Positions 8,821 through 16,981 are shown, counted from the stretch's first letter. The stretch: 64,000 nucleotides of DNA from Anaerotignum propionicum DSM 1682 (GCF_001561955.1 NZ_CP014223.1:186001-250000), one strand, 5' to 3'. The notes: generated by a model from the letters alone, not told the origin. Numbers and translations: made by a program.

Positions 8821-9288
8821 TTGGAGAAAATCCATTTCTATCATAGCCCTGTTGGGCTATTGGTATTGGGGGAGGAGGACGGTTTCCTTACCCGTGTATC
8901 TTTTCATAAGGGGATCAATACGCCATACATCATAGAAAGTACACCATTGCTGGAAAAAACGGAGAAGCAGCTAAAGGAATATTTTAAGGGGGAAAGAATC
9001 GCATTTGACGTGCCCTTGCGTCCCATGGGTACAGACTTTCAGAAAAAAGTGTGGAAGGCACTGCAAAGCATTCCCTATGGTTCTACAGCCTCCTATGGTG
9101 ACATTGCAAGGCAGGTTGGTACAGAAAAAGCCTTTCGGGCAGTTGGCATGGCCAATAATAAGAATCCCCTAGCCATTGTCATCCCCTGTCATCGTGTCAT
9201 TGGCAGTGATGGAAAATTAGTAGGCTATGGTGGTGGTTTGGAAAATAAAGTTTTCTTATTAAGTCATGAGACAAAATATAGAAAATAA
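8821..9288 (+). CDS. ogt: Methylated-DNA--protein-cysteine methyltransferase
   Basis: A 155-residue O6-alkylguanine-DNA alkyltransferase that repairs DNA by irreversible transfer of the alkyl group to its own cysteine. The active site is IVIPCHRVIG, preceded by the helix-turn-helix region with YGSTASYGDIARQVG and followed by GYGGGLENKVFLLSHE. I set the start at TTG 8821, with TGGAG 8 bp upstream; GTG 8812 is an alternative. A longer in-frame start at 8698 would add 41 residues encoded by the dyad repeat and matches nothing in the family. It follows nfo, so the two may form a small repair cluster. Confidence 0.9.
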   Translation: MEKIHFYHSPVGLLVLGEEDGFLTRVSFHKGINTPYIIESTPLLEKTEKQLKEYFKGERIAFDVPLRPMGTDFQKKVWKALQSIPYGSTASYGDIARQVGTEKAFRAVGMANNKNPLAIVIPCHRVIGSDGKLVGYGGGLENKVFLLSHETKYRK

Positions 9289-9293
9289 ATATA

Positions 9294-9336
9294 AAAAAGC
9301 TGTTGGCAGGGGAGAATAATTTTGCCAACAGCTTTT
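9294..9336 (+). terminator. Bidirectional terminator between ogt and folT
   Basis: AAAAAGCTGTTGGCA pairs with TGCCAACAGCTTTTA. T-runs lie on both strands, so it can serve ogt on the plus strand and folT on the minus strand. Confidence 0.82.
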
Positions 9337-9387
9337 ATTTTGATATGTTATTTGTTACAGGGTTCTTTTGTTTTTACCAATAATAGC

Positions 9388-9900
9388 TTACACTTTCTGC
9401 ATTTTTAAAATTTGTGGTGCATAGCCTGCCAAAATACGGATAACAATAATTTGGATCACGGTCATTATGCAGGTCTGCAAAATTCTTGTGGGCATTAGTG
9501 CCCAAAATGGTGTGCCATATAGCATGGAAATCCATTGGGTATTTAAAAGCAAAGAGCCAATAATTTGAGTGGAAATGGACGCCAGTACAATTTTTTTTGT
9601 ATCTACCTTTTTATGCAGAAAAGCACCAAACAATATACCGGTAAGGAATGCTGTGAGGGTAAAGCCTGGGAAAAATTGTCCGATAGGGAACAGTGTTGCC
9701 CCAAGAAAATCCGCTGCTGCCGCCACAATTCCTGCGGGGATGGGTCCTAAAAGCATACCTGCCAAGGCAATGGGTGCAAAGGCGAACCCAATTTTTAGAT
9801 TCCATGCGGAGATGGATAAAAAGCGTGATAAAATAATTGTGAGTGCCATTAAAAGTGCCATAATGACAAGACGATGGGTATTAGATAGTTTTTGTTGCAT
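9388..9900 (-). CDS. folT: Folate-specific ECF transporter S component
   Basis: A 170-residue membrane protein with about six hydrophobic segments. It starts MQQKLSNTHRLVIMALLMAL and contains the S-component signature region LKIGFAFAPIALAGMLLGP and PIAGIVAAAADFLGATLFP-like sequence. S components bind the vitamin and work with a shared EcfAA'T module, which is not in this window. Folate is assigned because a tetrahydrofolate riboswitch lies directly upstream. GGAGGTC is 7 bp before ATG 9900. The frame stays open upstream to 10152, but that part is the riboswitch and is not coding. The stem around the ribosome site suggests folate-controlled expression. Confidence 0.9.
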   Translation of the reverse strand: MQQKLSNTHRLVIMALLMALTIILSRFLSISAWNLKIGFAFAPIALAGMLLGPIPAGIVAAAADFLGATLFPIGQFFPGFTLTAFLTGILFGAFLHKKVDTKKIVLASISTQIIGSLLLNTQWISMLYGTPFWALMPTRILQTCIMTVIQIIVIRILAGYAPQILKMQKV

Positions 9901-9901
9901 G

Positions 9902-9935
9902 AAAAAAGACCTCCTTTTTGTTCTGCGGGGTCTTT
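9902..9935 (-). promoter_or_regulatory. Hairpin covering the folT ribosome binding site
   Basis: In the minus-strand transcript AAAGACC (9929-9935) pairs with GGTCTTT (9905-9911), which includes part of the GGAGGTC ribosome site and is followed by more T. It may act as a sequestering stem or as a terminator, and is the likely expression platform of the upstream riboswitch. An alternative helix could form between the CAACCCC and GGGGTTTTTTT stretches further up. Confidence 0.55.
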
Positions 9936-10035
9936 CTAAAAAAACCCCTTCATTATCGTAAAACATTACGCAAATAGCCCCAAGTTCATTGGGGTTGCTG
10001 TGATAATAAAGAGGAATCGCTTCTTCATTATTTGA

Positions 10036-10132
10036 CAGCGGGATGCGGGGTTTGTACCGCAAGGAATAACCTTTTCGTTCTCGTGGCAACTCCCCGTCCA
10101 CAAGACACTTAACGCACAAAGCCCTACTCTGT
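10036..10132 (-). ncRNA. Tetrahydrofolate (THF) riboswitch
   Basis: Read on the minus strand, the conserved blocks appear in order: CAGAGTAG, GCGTTAAGTG, GGACGGGGAGTTGCC, ACGAAAAGG, GCGGTAC, and CCGCATCCCGCTG. These are the THF class I elements usually found upstream of folT or folate biosynthesis genes, and folT follows here. A promoter lies just upstream. No covariance search was run; recognition is from block sequence and order. Confidence 0.92.
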
Positions 10133-10160
10133 ATTTGCACATGGTTTCCCATGCAGATTC

Positions 10161-10189
10161 ATTGTAACATTCTTTATTTATTGGGTAAA
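10161..10189 (-). promoter_or_regulatory. Promoter of the THF riboswitch-folT unit
   Basis: On the minus strand TTTACC, 17 bp, TACAAT; it starts transcription about 25 bp before the first riboswitch block. Confidence 0.6.
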
Positions 10190-10198
10190 TAGGCTATT

Positions 10199-10771
10199 TT
10201 ACAGAACAAAGGCACGGGTAAAGGAGTATTTTGAGTCAAAAGTACCCGCTAGCAATACTCTACCCATATCCATACCAAATTCTTTCGTTAATTTCATAAA
10301 AAGTCGGTCACTTTCCATAAAGCCCCCGTTGGAAAAGCAAAAGCACATGGCAAAAGCATCTTTTGGAATGTTACCAAAATCCTCCTCGGGAATGGCAATA
10401 ATTTTTCGTCCATTTTCTTCCGAGAGCCTTTCTTTAAGCTCAGTGAGTTCAAAGTCCAAATGAAGAAAACCCTGTGAAGCGTAGTAAATGGCAGTGATAA
10501 AATCTGCCAGATCCATCTCAGCCCGAAAGGGAAGGGTATATTTCTGAGGGCGGGGGAAGTCTCCTACGGTGCAGACAAACCAAGGGGTTTCACCAGCGAG
10601 GAAGGATGCTGCATATAATTTTTTTGTCAGTATATTCGTTTCGTTTACCGCAAACACTAAAGTATTCCCAGTGATTTCCGAAACAAGAGGTAATTTTTTC
10701 TGTTTGAGTAAAGAAATCAAAGAATCGGATGCGCCGATAAGGCGAATGCCGTCTGTATGAAAACCGAGCAT
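10199..10771 (-). CDS. Hypothetical protein, 190 residues
   Basis: I do not recognise this protein. It has no signal peptide and no membrane segment. It begins MLGFHTDGIRLIGASDS, has a mixed alpha/beta look, and contains FAMCFCFSNGGFMESDRLF and GTFDSKYSFTRAFVL near the end. AAGGAGGGC lies 6 bp before the ATG, so translation is well supported. It stands alone upstream of the folT promoter and divergent from the suf operon. Its C-terminal part may be a small ligand-binding domain, but nothing in the sequence proves it. Confidence 0.75.
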   Translation of the reverse strand: MLGFHTDGIRLIGASDSLISLLKQKKLPLVSEITGNTLVFAVNETNILTKKLYAASFLAGETPWFVCTVGDFPRPQKYTLPFRAEMDLADFITAIYYASQGFLHLDFELTELKERLSEENGRKIIAIPEEDFGNIPKDAFAMCFCFSNGGFMESDRLFMKLTKEFGMDMGRVLLAGTFDSKYSFTRAFVL

Positions 10772-10879
10772 AGGATGCCCTCCTTTTTATTGTTTTGTAT
10801 AATTACTATTGTAATATAGAGGAGCCAAAATGAAAAGATTGTTTTTATACAGGAAAAACGCTAAAAAAATGGAAAAATA

Positions 10880-10909
10880 TTGACAGTCTATTTGGAAAAT
10901 TGTTATAAT
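10880..10909 (+). promoter_or_regulatory. Consensus sigma-A promoter of the suf operon
   Basis: TTGACA at 10880-10885 and a perfect TATAAT at 10904-10909 with an 18-bp spacer, 66 bp before the sufC start. Confidence 0.85.
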
Positions 10910-10975
10910 TTAGGATAGCATTTTTATATAGTATGCGAAAGAAAAGGCGAAAGTCTTTAAAATGGAGGAAAGCAT

Positions 10976-11701
10976 ATGTTGGAGTTAAAGAACGTATCTT
11001 TTTCGGCAGATGGGAAAGAGATATTGAAAAATATCAATTTGGTGATTGAGGATGAAAAATTTGTTGTGATGACAGGACCAAATGGCGGTGGAAAATCCAC
11101 ATTGGCTAAGATAATTGCGGGGATTCAAAAGCCTGACAGCGGTCAAATTTTATTGGATGGACAAGATATTACGGATTGGAGCATTACAAAGCGGGCGAAT
11201 TCCGGCATTAGCTTTGCCTTCCAACAGCCCGTTCGATTTAAAGGGGTTACGGTTAAGGATTTGATTACCCTTGCCAGTGGGAAAGATTTAAGCACTGCTG
11301 CAGCTTGCGAATACTTGTCTGAGGTTGGCCTTTGTGCGAAAGATTATATTGACCGTGAAATCAACGGAAGCCTTTCCGGTGGAGAGCTTAAGCGTATTGA
11401 AATTGCCACGGTTATGGCAAGAAAAACAAAGCTTACCTTGTTTGATGAACCGGAGGCGGGCATTGATTTATGGAGCTTTAAAAATTTAATTGATGTTTTT
11501 GAAAAAATGCATGGGGAAATTAAGGGGTCTATTTTAATCATTTCTCATCAGGAGCGTATTTTGGATATTGCTGATCAGGTTGTGGTAATCAGCGGCGGAG
11601 AAGTTTCCAAAGTGGGAACAAAAGATGAGGTTTTACCCGGATTGTTTGGTGTGGATTTGGGTTGCAAGTATTTTAAGGGGGTTTCATACCATGTTGAGTG
11701 A
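10976..11701 (+). CDS. sufC: Fe-S cluster assembly ATPase SufC (minimal Suf/SMS type)
   Basis: A 241-residue ABC ATPase that powers iron-sulfur cluster assembly on its SufB-like partner in the cytosol. Walker A is GPNGGGKST at 34-42, the signature is LSGGE at 133-137, and Walker B is the SufC-characteristic FDEPEAGID at 156-164 followed by IISHQER. AATGGAGGAAAGC precedes the ATG. The last 11 bp overlap the start of the sufB gene, which indicates translational coupling. No sufD, sufS or sufU is next to it, so this is the short C-B arrangement found in many anaerobes and archaea. Confidence 0.9.
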   Translation: MLELKNVSFSADGKEILKNINLVIEDEKFVVMTGPNGGGKSTLAKIIAGIQKPDSGQILLDGQDITDWSITKRANSGISFAFQQPVRFKGVTVKDLITLASGKDLSTAAACEYLSEVGLCAKDYIDREINGSLSGGELKRIEIATVMARKTKLTLFDEPEAGIDLWSFKNLIDVFEKMHGEIKGSILIISHQERILDIADQVVVISGGEVSKVGTKDEVLPGLFGVDLGCKYFKGVSYHVE

Positions 11702-12614
11702 CATTATCAAAAATTTACTCGCCGAGGTGGCAGGTATTCAAAATATTCCCACCGCTGGGGCCTTTAATATTCGTAACAATGGCAAGAGTGCGGGACGCAA
11801 TTCTACGGATACCATTCAGATTATTCCCAAAGAGGATGGCTCAGGGATTGACATTATTGTAAAACCAGGTACAAAGAACGAAAGTGTGCATATTCCTGCT
11901 TTGGTGACTGAAACGGATTTGCATGATGTTGTTTACAATGATTTTCATATTGGCGAAGGTGCAGATGTGACCATTGTTGCAGGTTGTGGTATCCACAATT
12001 GCGGAAGCGGTATTTCTCAGCACGATGGAATTCATCGCTTTTTCGTAGGGAAAAATGCCAAAATGAAATATATTGAAAAGCATATTGGCGAAGGGGATGG
12101 CGATGGACAGAATATTATCAACCCCCAAACGCATATTATTGCAGAAGAAAACAGTTACGTGGAAATGGATACTGTACAGCTAAAAGGTGTAGATTCCACA
12201 AAACGTATTTCCAGTGCTAAGTTGGCAGAAGGAGCAACGGTTGTCATCAAAGAAAAGATTATGACCCACGGCTCTCAGTATGCGGAAACTTCTTTTGATG
12301 TTGACTTGGATGGTGCGGGGAGCAGTGCAAAGTTGATTTCCCGTTCTGTTGCCAGAGATAATTCTAGACAGCTGTTTCGTTCTAAATTAAGCGGAAACAA
12401 TGCTTGCTATGGACACTCTGAATGTGATGCTATCATTATGGATCAAGGCATTGTTGCGGCAGAGCCCGAAATTATTGCAAACAATGTGGATGCATCTTTA
12501 ATTCACGAGGCGGCTATCGGCAAAATTGCTGGGGAACAGTTGACAAAGCTTATGACCTTGGGATTGACGGAAAAAGAAGCGGAAGCTCAAATTATCAATG
12601 GGTTCTTAAAATAA
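11691..12614 (+). CDS. sufB: SufB/SufD-family Fe-S assembly scaffold, short form
   Basis: A 307-residue beta-helix protein, much shorter than classical SufB (about 470). The C-terminal core signatures are present: RSKLSGNNACYGHSECDAII and PEIIANNVDASLIHEAAIG, with H272 and E273 in the HEA motif. Candidate cluster or persulfide cysteines are C99, C104, C239 and C245. Start ATG 11691 has AAGGGGG upstream and overlaps sufC. With SufC it should form a minimal scaffold complex similar to what has been called SMS. A sulfur donor such as a cysteine desulfurase must come from elsewhere. Confidence 0.88.
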   Translation: MLSDIIKNLLAEVAGIQNIPTAGAFNIRNNGKSAGRNSTDTIQIIPKEDGSGIDIIVKPGTKNESVHIPALVTETDLHDVVYNDFHIGEGADVTIVAGCGIHNCGSGISQHDGIHRFFVGKNAKMKYIEKHIGEGDGDGQNIINPQTHIIAEENSYVEMDTVQLKGVDSTKRISSAKLAEGATVVIKEKIMTHGSQYAETSFDVDLDGAGSSAKLISRSVARDNSRQLFRSKLSGNNACYGHSECDAIIMDQGIVAAEPEIIANNVDASLIHEAAIGKIAGEQLTKLMTLGLTEKEAEAQIINGFLK

Positions 12615-12637
12615 AGCCTCTCAAAGGAGATGGGTAT

Positions 12638-13162
12638 GTGAGCAATACAGCAAAAAAGGAAATTATCAGTTGGGTTAAAACAATCCTTTTGGCGGTAGTA
12701 TTGGCCGGGGCGGTTAATACGCTGCTAATTGTGAATGCGCAAGTTCCAACAGGTTCTATGGAAACAACAATCATGACGGGGGATCGCATCTTGGCCCTTC
12801 GTACGTCTTATTGGTTTAACCAACCGGAAAGAGGGGATGTGGTTGTATTCCGCTATCCTGATGACCCTGAACAGAAAACGTTGTATGTGAAGCGCATCAT
12901 CGGCATGGGTGGAGATGTGATAAAGGTAGAAAATGGAAATGTTTACGTTAACGGGGAGGCTTTGGATGAGCCTTATCTGGAAGTTGTTACCCAAGGAACT
13001 TTTGGGCCTTTCGAGGTGCCAGAAGGAAGCTTTTTTATGATGGGCGATAACAGGAACGACTCTTGGGATTCCCGTTTTTGGGATAATAAGTTTGTTGCAC
13101 CTGATAAAATTTTAGGCAAGGTGGTTTTCCGTTACTACAAGGGCTTTAAATGGATTTCATAA
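12638..13162 (+). CDS. lepB: Signal peptidase I
   Basis: A 174-residue type I signal peptidase that removes signal peptides at the outer face of the membrane. One membrane segment spans about residues 12-33. The serine nucleophile S40 sits in VPTGSMETT, the general base K85 in YVKRIIGMGGD, and the other boxes are RGDVVVFRYP and GDNRNDSWDSRFW. The start is GTG 12638 with AAAGGAGA 7 bp upstream. It sits 23 bp after sufB and probably shares the suf promoter. Length suits the small Gram-positive SipS class. Confidence 0.95.
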   Translation: MSNTAKKEIISWVKTILLAVVLAGAVNTLLIVNAQVPTGSMETTIMTGDRILALRTSYWFNQPERGDVVVFRYPDDPEQKTLYVKRIIGMGGDVIKVENGNVYVNGEALDEPYLEVVTQGTFGPFEVPEGSFFMMGDNRNDSWDSRFWDNKFVAPDKILGKVVFRYYKGFKWIS

Positions 13163-13177
13163 GGGGAGGGCAATGGT

Positions 13178-13555
13178 ATGAATAAGAAGGACAAGCTGGT
13201 TTTATCCTTTCTTGGCTTTTTGGTGATTGTAGCTTTTTTCGGCGGTCAGATGTGGAACAGTTACAAGGATTTCAGCAAAGAAAAATGGGTCAACTATGAA
13301 GGAAACAGCCGTCAAGCCATTGTGAAAGATTTTTTTGACCGAACCATTATTGACGGTATTTCTGAAGAAGAGCTGAAAAGCTATTTAGGAGAGCCTGATG
13401 ATCGTAACGATGCTGAGATGATTTACTACTTGGGTACACCCAGAAGCTTCTTTGGTGACAAAGAAGGCCCAGAGGAGCAGCTCGTTTTTACCTTTCAGGA
13501 CGGGAAAGCTATCGGGGTGACAAGAGTTCCCGTATCCGCCCAAGCATCAGAATAG
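13178..13555 (+). CDS. Membrane-anchored hypothetical protein, 125 residues
   Basis: A short positively charged start (MNKKDK) is followed by one hydrophobic segment (LVLSFLGFLVIVAFFGG) and an extracytoplasmic domain of about 95 residues. That domain has EEELKSYLGEPDDR and IYYLGTPRSFFGD, which recall the small SmpA/BamE-like or related lipoprotein folds, but this is a weak resemblance. GGGGAGGGCAATGGT precedes the ATG. It is the fourth gene of the suf-lepB unit, 15 bp after lepB, so a role in the cell envelope or secretion is possible. Confidence 0.7.
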   Translation: MNKKDKLVLSFLGFLVIVAFFGGQMWNSYKDFSKEKWVNYEGNSRQAIVKDFFDRTIIDGISEEELKSYLGEPDDRNDAEMIYYLGTPRSFFGDKEGPEEQLVFTFQDGKAIGVTRVPVSAQASE

Positions 13556-13566
13556 GAGTGGTCTTT

Positions 13567-13770
13567 ATGAAGTGTCCTTTTTGTCAAGAAGAGATGTCCC
13601 AAGGGCATTTGGAATCAGGTAGATATTTTACTTGGAAGGCGAAGGATGAACGAGGAAAGAAGCGGGAATATCTTTTAATGAAAAGCTATATGGGTGGAGC
13701 AAAACTTTCGGGAGAGATTTGCCCTTATTGCCGTAAACTGATTTTAGATATACCCGAAAGCCAAATATAA
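13567..13770 (+). CDS. DUF6487-like small double-zinc-ribbon protein
   Basis: A 67-residue protein with two CxxC pairs: MKCPFCQEEM at the start and CPYCRKLI near the end, separated by a GRYFTWKAKDE region that includes aromatic and charged residues. This is the pattern of the PF20097-type (DUF6487) family, likely binding one zinc. AGGAGTGG precedes ATG 13567 and I chose this over the in-frame GTG at 13558. It ends the suf-lepB unit. Function is unknown. Confidence 0.72.
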   Translation: MKCPFCQEEMSQGHLESGRYFTWKAKDERGKKREYLLMKSYMGGAKLSGEICPYCRKLILDIPESQI

Positions 13771-13851
13771 AAATCCGAAATGTAATTAATTTTGGGTTTT
13801 TTGAGGAACAATACATAATACAATGCTTATAAAATAAAGGAGGAAATGAAT

Positions 13852-14058
13852 ATGAAAGCGACAAAAGATATGACAATTGGTGAACTTTTAATGATGGATA
13901 GAAGTGTGGGTGCAGTTTTGATGGAAAACGGCATGCACTGTGTTGGCTGCCCTTCTGCTGCGGCAGAAACTTTGGAAGAGGCAAGCATGGTACATGGTAT
14001 GGATATTGAAAAGCTTATGTCAGATATCAATGGCTATTTCGCATCAAAGGGCGAGTAA
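13852..14058 (+). CDS. DUF1858 domain protein (hybrid-cluster-associated redox disulfide type)
   Basis: A 68-residue single-domain protein. [30 protein letters not shown]-type sequence, with the CxxC pair in MHCVGCPS, is the hallmark of the DUF1858 / ScdA-N-like family that often neighbours redox or hybrid-cluster proteins. AAAGGAGG ends 8 bp before ATG 13852; the ATG at 13846 is too close to that site. It is followed at once by a terminator, so it is a single gene. A role in handling Fe-S or nitrosative damage is inference from the family. Confidence 0.85.
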   Translation: MKATKDMTIGELLMMDRSVGAVLMENGMHCVGCPSAAAETLEEASMVHGMDIEKLMSDINGYFASKGE

Positions 14059-14080
14059 AACAAATAAACGATAAACAAAA

Positions 14081-14116
14081 GGGCTGTAATGGAGTTTTCC
14101 ATTACAGCCTAATTTT
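14081..14116 (+). terminator. Terminator between the DUF1858 gene and the convergent TPR gene
   Basis: GGGCTGTAATGGA pairs with TCCATTACAGCCT around a short loop, with AATTTTATT after it and a T-rich run on the other strand. Confidence 0.88.
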
Positions 14117-14783
14117 ATTCCTGAATTACAGCCTGAGCAGTATGCTGTTCCAATTGCTCTTCTAGGAAGGAGAAATCAACACCAGTCACTCGATCGGGCC
14201 AATTTTCTCTGGAAATTTTCAATTGCTCTGTGGCAATATCCCATTTGCCTTCTTGCATCAATTCAAAAATCTGTACAAAAGCGATTAAGCGGGGCAAATT
14301 TCCCCCCATAGGAAGGCTAAGGAATTTTTTCTTATATTTTTTAATAATATCCATTGCTTGGGCATTTTCACCAAGGTGTATCAAAATATAGGTATAATTT
14401 AAAAAATAGATGGAGTTGTTTGCTTTTTTCAATGCGCCGCCATGAATGGTTTTCATTTTTTCCAAGGCTGTTTTGAAATCCCCCTTTTCTATATAAGCAA
14501 CGGAAATATTCATAGTTAGCATTGCCCGAATGTTGCTGGGGTTTTTGCCTTGCAAAAGTTTTTCGGTTTCCACAATATAAGCATCAGGGTCTGATTCGAT
14601 GAGAGGCATTAAAGCATTTACCTTTTCAGCAAATTTTTTAAACCAATGGGCGTAAAAAGCAAGACCAACACCCATGATAAAAATAAACAGGTAAAATACA
14701 ATTTGTGAGTTGGCTCCCAATGCACTCCCTGCACCCAAAAGAACTACCAATAATATTAATGCCGCTAAATAAAAGATTCTCAT
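14115..14783 (-). CDS. Membrane protein with TPR-like repeats, function unknown
   Basis: A 222-residue protein with two N-terminal membrane segments (about residues 4-22 and 30-48) and a helical cytoplasmic part whose repeats resemble tetratricopeptide units (VAYIEKGDFKTALEKMKTI, YTYILIHLGENAQAMDIIKKY). AAGGAGG lies 8 bp before ATG 14783; the longer frame to 14840 lacks a ribosome site. It stands alone. I cannot assign a function beyond a likely protein-interaction role at the membrane. Confidence 0.72.
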   Translation of the reverse strand: MRIFYLAALILLVVLLGAGSALGANSQIVFYLFIFIMGVGLAFYAHWFKKFAEKVNALMPLIESDPDAYIVETEKLLQGKNPSNIRAMLTMNISVAYIEKGDFKTALEKMKTIHGGALKKANNSIYFLNYTYILIHLGENAQAMDIIKKYKKKFLSLPMGGNLPRLIAFVQIFELMQEGKWDIATEQLKISRENWPDRVTGVDFSFLEEQLEQHTAQAVIQE

Positions 14784-14959
14784 TCCTTTTCCTCCTTCGT
14801 GTAGACGCTGATTCTTTCTGTATGCACAACCAATGGTCAATTATTTCGTTGAATAGCATCAAAATGCCTCTATAGCGTGACTAAAAGGGCAATTCTTTTC
14901 TGACGAGCAGAAATTTATCCGCCATCTGCATCTTTCAAGAATCAGTGCATCCTTCGTTT

Positions 14960-16876
14960 TTATTGGAGCTCTTCCCATTGGGCAAAGAGCAATTCCAAAT
15001 GTTCTTCAAGCTTCGTTTTTTCTTCAAAAATCTGCTGTGCTTTTGTATAATCTGTGCTGGCATTTGCCATAGCTTCGTCTGCTTTCACAATGGCGCTCTC
15101 GGTTTCTTCAATTTCTTGCTCTAAGCGGGAGATTTTAGCGGCAAGTTTTCTTTCTGCTGCTTGTTGTTCCTTTTGCTTCAACCAGTCTACCTTTGTTTCG
15201 CTGACTGCTACAGGGGAGATCGAGGAAGACATGCCGGCTTCCTTTGCCCGTTCTGCCTCATTTCGAGCCTGCTCTGCCTTTTTTTCCAAATAATAATCAT
15301 AGTTGCCTGTATATTGCGTAACTCCATTTGGTGATAATTCCAAAATTTTCTCTGCTGTTTTGTTAATAAAATAACGGTCATGGGAAATGTAGACAACTGT
15401 TCCCTCATAGCAGTTTAAGGCGTTCTCCAAAACTTCCTTTGAAAACATGTCCAAATGGTTGGTAGGCTCATCCAACATAAGCAGATTAGCTTTGGAAAGC
15501 ATAATTTTTGCTAGGGAGACACGCCCTTTCTCTCCGCCGCTTAAAGCAGAAATAGGCTTAAATACATCATCATTGGTAAAAACAAAGGCCGCCAGTACAT
15601 TTCTGATTTGTCCTGCCGTTAGATTGGGGTAGGTATCAGAAATTTCTGCGAATATGGTTTTGGTTTCATCCAGCTTTTGTTGTTCCTGATCATAATAGCC
15701 CACATGAACATTGGTACCCAAGCGAATAATGCCGGAATCTGCGGTCACTTCCCGCAGAAGCATTTTAAATAAAGTAGATTTGCCTACACCATTAGGTCCG
15801 ATGATTGCGGCTTTTTCTCCACGCTTGACATCAAACCCCACGGATTGGAATATTTTATTGCCCCCGTAAGACTTGGAAAGGTCTTCGGTATGAAGCACAT
15901 CATTTCCGCTGATAATAAGGGGAGATAGAGTGAGGCGCATTTGGTCGGGCAGAGCCTCAGGCCTTGCTACACGCTCTATTTTTTCCAAGGTTTTCTCACG
16001 GCTTTCCGCACGTTTGATGGACTTCTCCCGATTAAAGGAGCGAAGGGTGCGAATCACATCTTCTTGATGTTTGATTTCCTTTTGCTGATTATCAAAGGCC
16101 TTCTGCTGAATTTCTCTGTTGATTTCCTTTTGCTGGGTATAAAAGCTATAGTTTCCGTTGTAGATATAGGATTTTTTATGTTCAATTTCCACAACCTTAG
16201 TCACAATTCTATCTAAGAAATAACGGTCGTGGGAAATAATCAATACGGCTCCGTCATAGCTTCTGAGGAAATCCTCCAACCATTCAATGGAAGCGATGTC
16301 CAAATGATTTGTAGGCTCGTCCAGAAGGAGAATATCGGGCTTGGAAAGCAAAAGCTTTCCAAGAAAAATGCGGGTTTTTTGACCGCCGGAAAGCTGAGAA
16401 AGAGGGCGGTTAAAATCAGCCTCTCCAAAACCTAGTCCTTTTAGTACACCTCGTAGACGACTTTGATAGCTATAACCGTCGTTTTGCTCAAAAAAATGTT
16501 GTAAACGAGAATATTCTTCCATCTTGTCGGACAATTCCTGTCCCACAAGAGTCCCCATTTTGTTTTCCATTTCACGAAGAAGCTTTTCTGTTTCCAAAAT
16601 TTTTTCAAAAACCGATAGCATTTCTTCATAGATTGTCCGTGTGCTTTCGGTTTGCTGATTCTGTGCCATGTACCCCAGAGTAGCATCTTTTTTCATGTAA
16701 TACTCTCCGCCGTCGGCGGACGTTTCTCCTGTCAGTACACGGAACAAAGTGGTTTTGCCTGCGCCGTTTACCCCTACAATTGCGGCTTTTTCCTTTTCTT
16801 CCAAATGGAAGGTAATTTTGTCTAAAACTACATCAATGCCATAGGCCTTGTGTAGATCTTTACATGCTAGTATCAT
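14960..16876 (-). CDS. ABC-F family ATPase (ribosome-associated, YdiF/Uup-like)
   Basis: A 638-residue soluble protein with two ABC modules and no membrane domain. The first Walker A is GVNGAGKTT at 35-43 with signature LSGGQ, then a charged linker (PtIM-like, with the run of Gln/Lys/Glu). The second Walker A is GPNGVGKST with LSGGEKGR. A C-terminal coiled coil rich in Gln and Glu ends the protein. ABC-F proteins bind the ribosome E site and relieve stalls; some give antibiotic resistance, which cannot be judged here. GGAGGA lies 7 bp before ATG 16876; an upstream ATG at 16918 lacks one. It is divergent from rex. Confidence 0.9.
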   Translation of the reverse strand: MILACKDLHKAYGIDVVLDKITFHLEEKEKAAIVGVNGAGKTTLFRVLTGETSADGGEYYMKKDATLGYMAQNQQTESTRTIYEEMLSVFEKILETEKLLREMENKMGTLVGQELSDKMEEYSRLQHFFEQNDGYSYQSRLRGVLKGLGFGEADFNRPLSQLSGGQKTRIFLGKLLLSKPDILLLDEPTNHLDIASIEWLEDFLRSYDGAVLIISHDRYFLDRIVTKVVEIEHKKSYIYNGNYSFYTQQKEINREIQQKAFDNQQKEIKHQEDVIRTLRSFNREKSIKRAESREKTLEKIERVARPEALPDQMRLTLSPLIISGNDVLHTEDLSKSYGGNKIFQSVGFDVKRGEKAAIIGPNGVGKSTLFKMLLREVTADSGIIRLGTNVHVGYYDQEQQKLDETKTIFAEISDTYPNLTAGQIRNVLAAFVFTNDDVFKPISALSGGEKGRVSLAKIMLSKANLLMLDEPTNHLDMFSKEVLENALNCYEGTVVYISHDRYFINKTAEKILELSPNGVTQYTGNYDYYLEKKAEQARNEAERAKEAGMSSSISPVAVSETKVDWLKQKEQQAAERKLAAKISRLEQEIEETESAIVKADEAMANASTDYTKAQQIFEEKTKLEEHLELLFAQWEELQ

Positions 16877-16946
16877 AGTTCTGTCCTCCGTTTTTTCTGG
16901 GGATACAGGTATAATCATAACAGAAAAAGGCTGATAATAAAAGAGT

Positions 16947-16962
16947 TATTGTTGACAATAAA
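16947..16962 (+). promoter_or_regulatory. Inverted repeat over the rex promoter, candidate operator
   Basis: TTATTGT-TG-ACAATAA is a perfect 7-bp inverted repeat. It overlaps the -35 element of the rex promoter. It resembles Rex boxes (TTGTnA...TnACAA), which would make rex autoregulated by NADH/NAD+; this is inference. Confidence 0.5.
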
Positions 16963-16981
16963 ATAACATAAGTGCTATACT
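16952..16981 (+). promoter_or_regulatory. rex promoter
   Basis: TTGACA at 16952-16957 and TATACT at 16976-16981 with an 18-bp spacer, about 25 bp before the region of translation start. Confidence 0.75.

Noticed and set aside
9901-10152. An 84-codon N-terminal extension of folT
   Set aside because: The stretch contains the THF riboswitch and has no ribosome site at its start; the 170-residue form has GGAGGTC and the usual S-component start.
13769-13803. Hairpin candidate after the DUF6487-like gene
   Set aside because: The stem has at least two mismatches in ten pairs; only the T-run is convincing.
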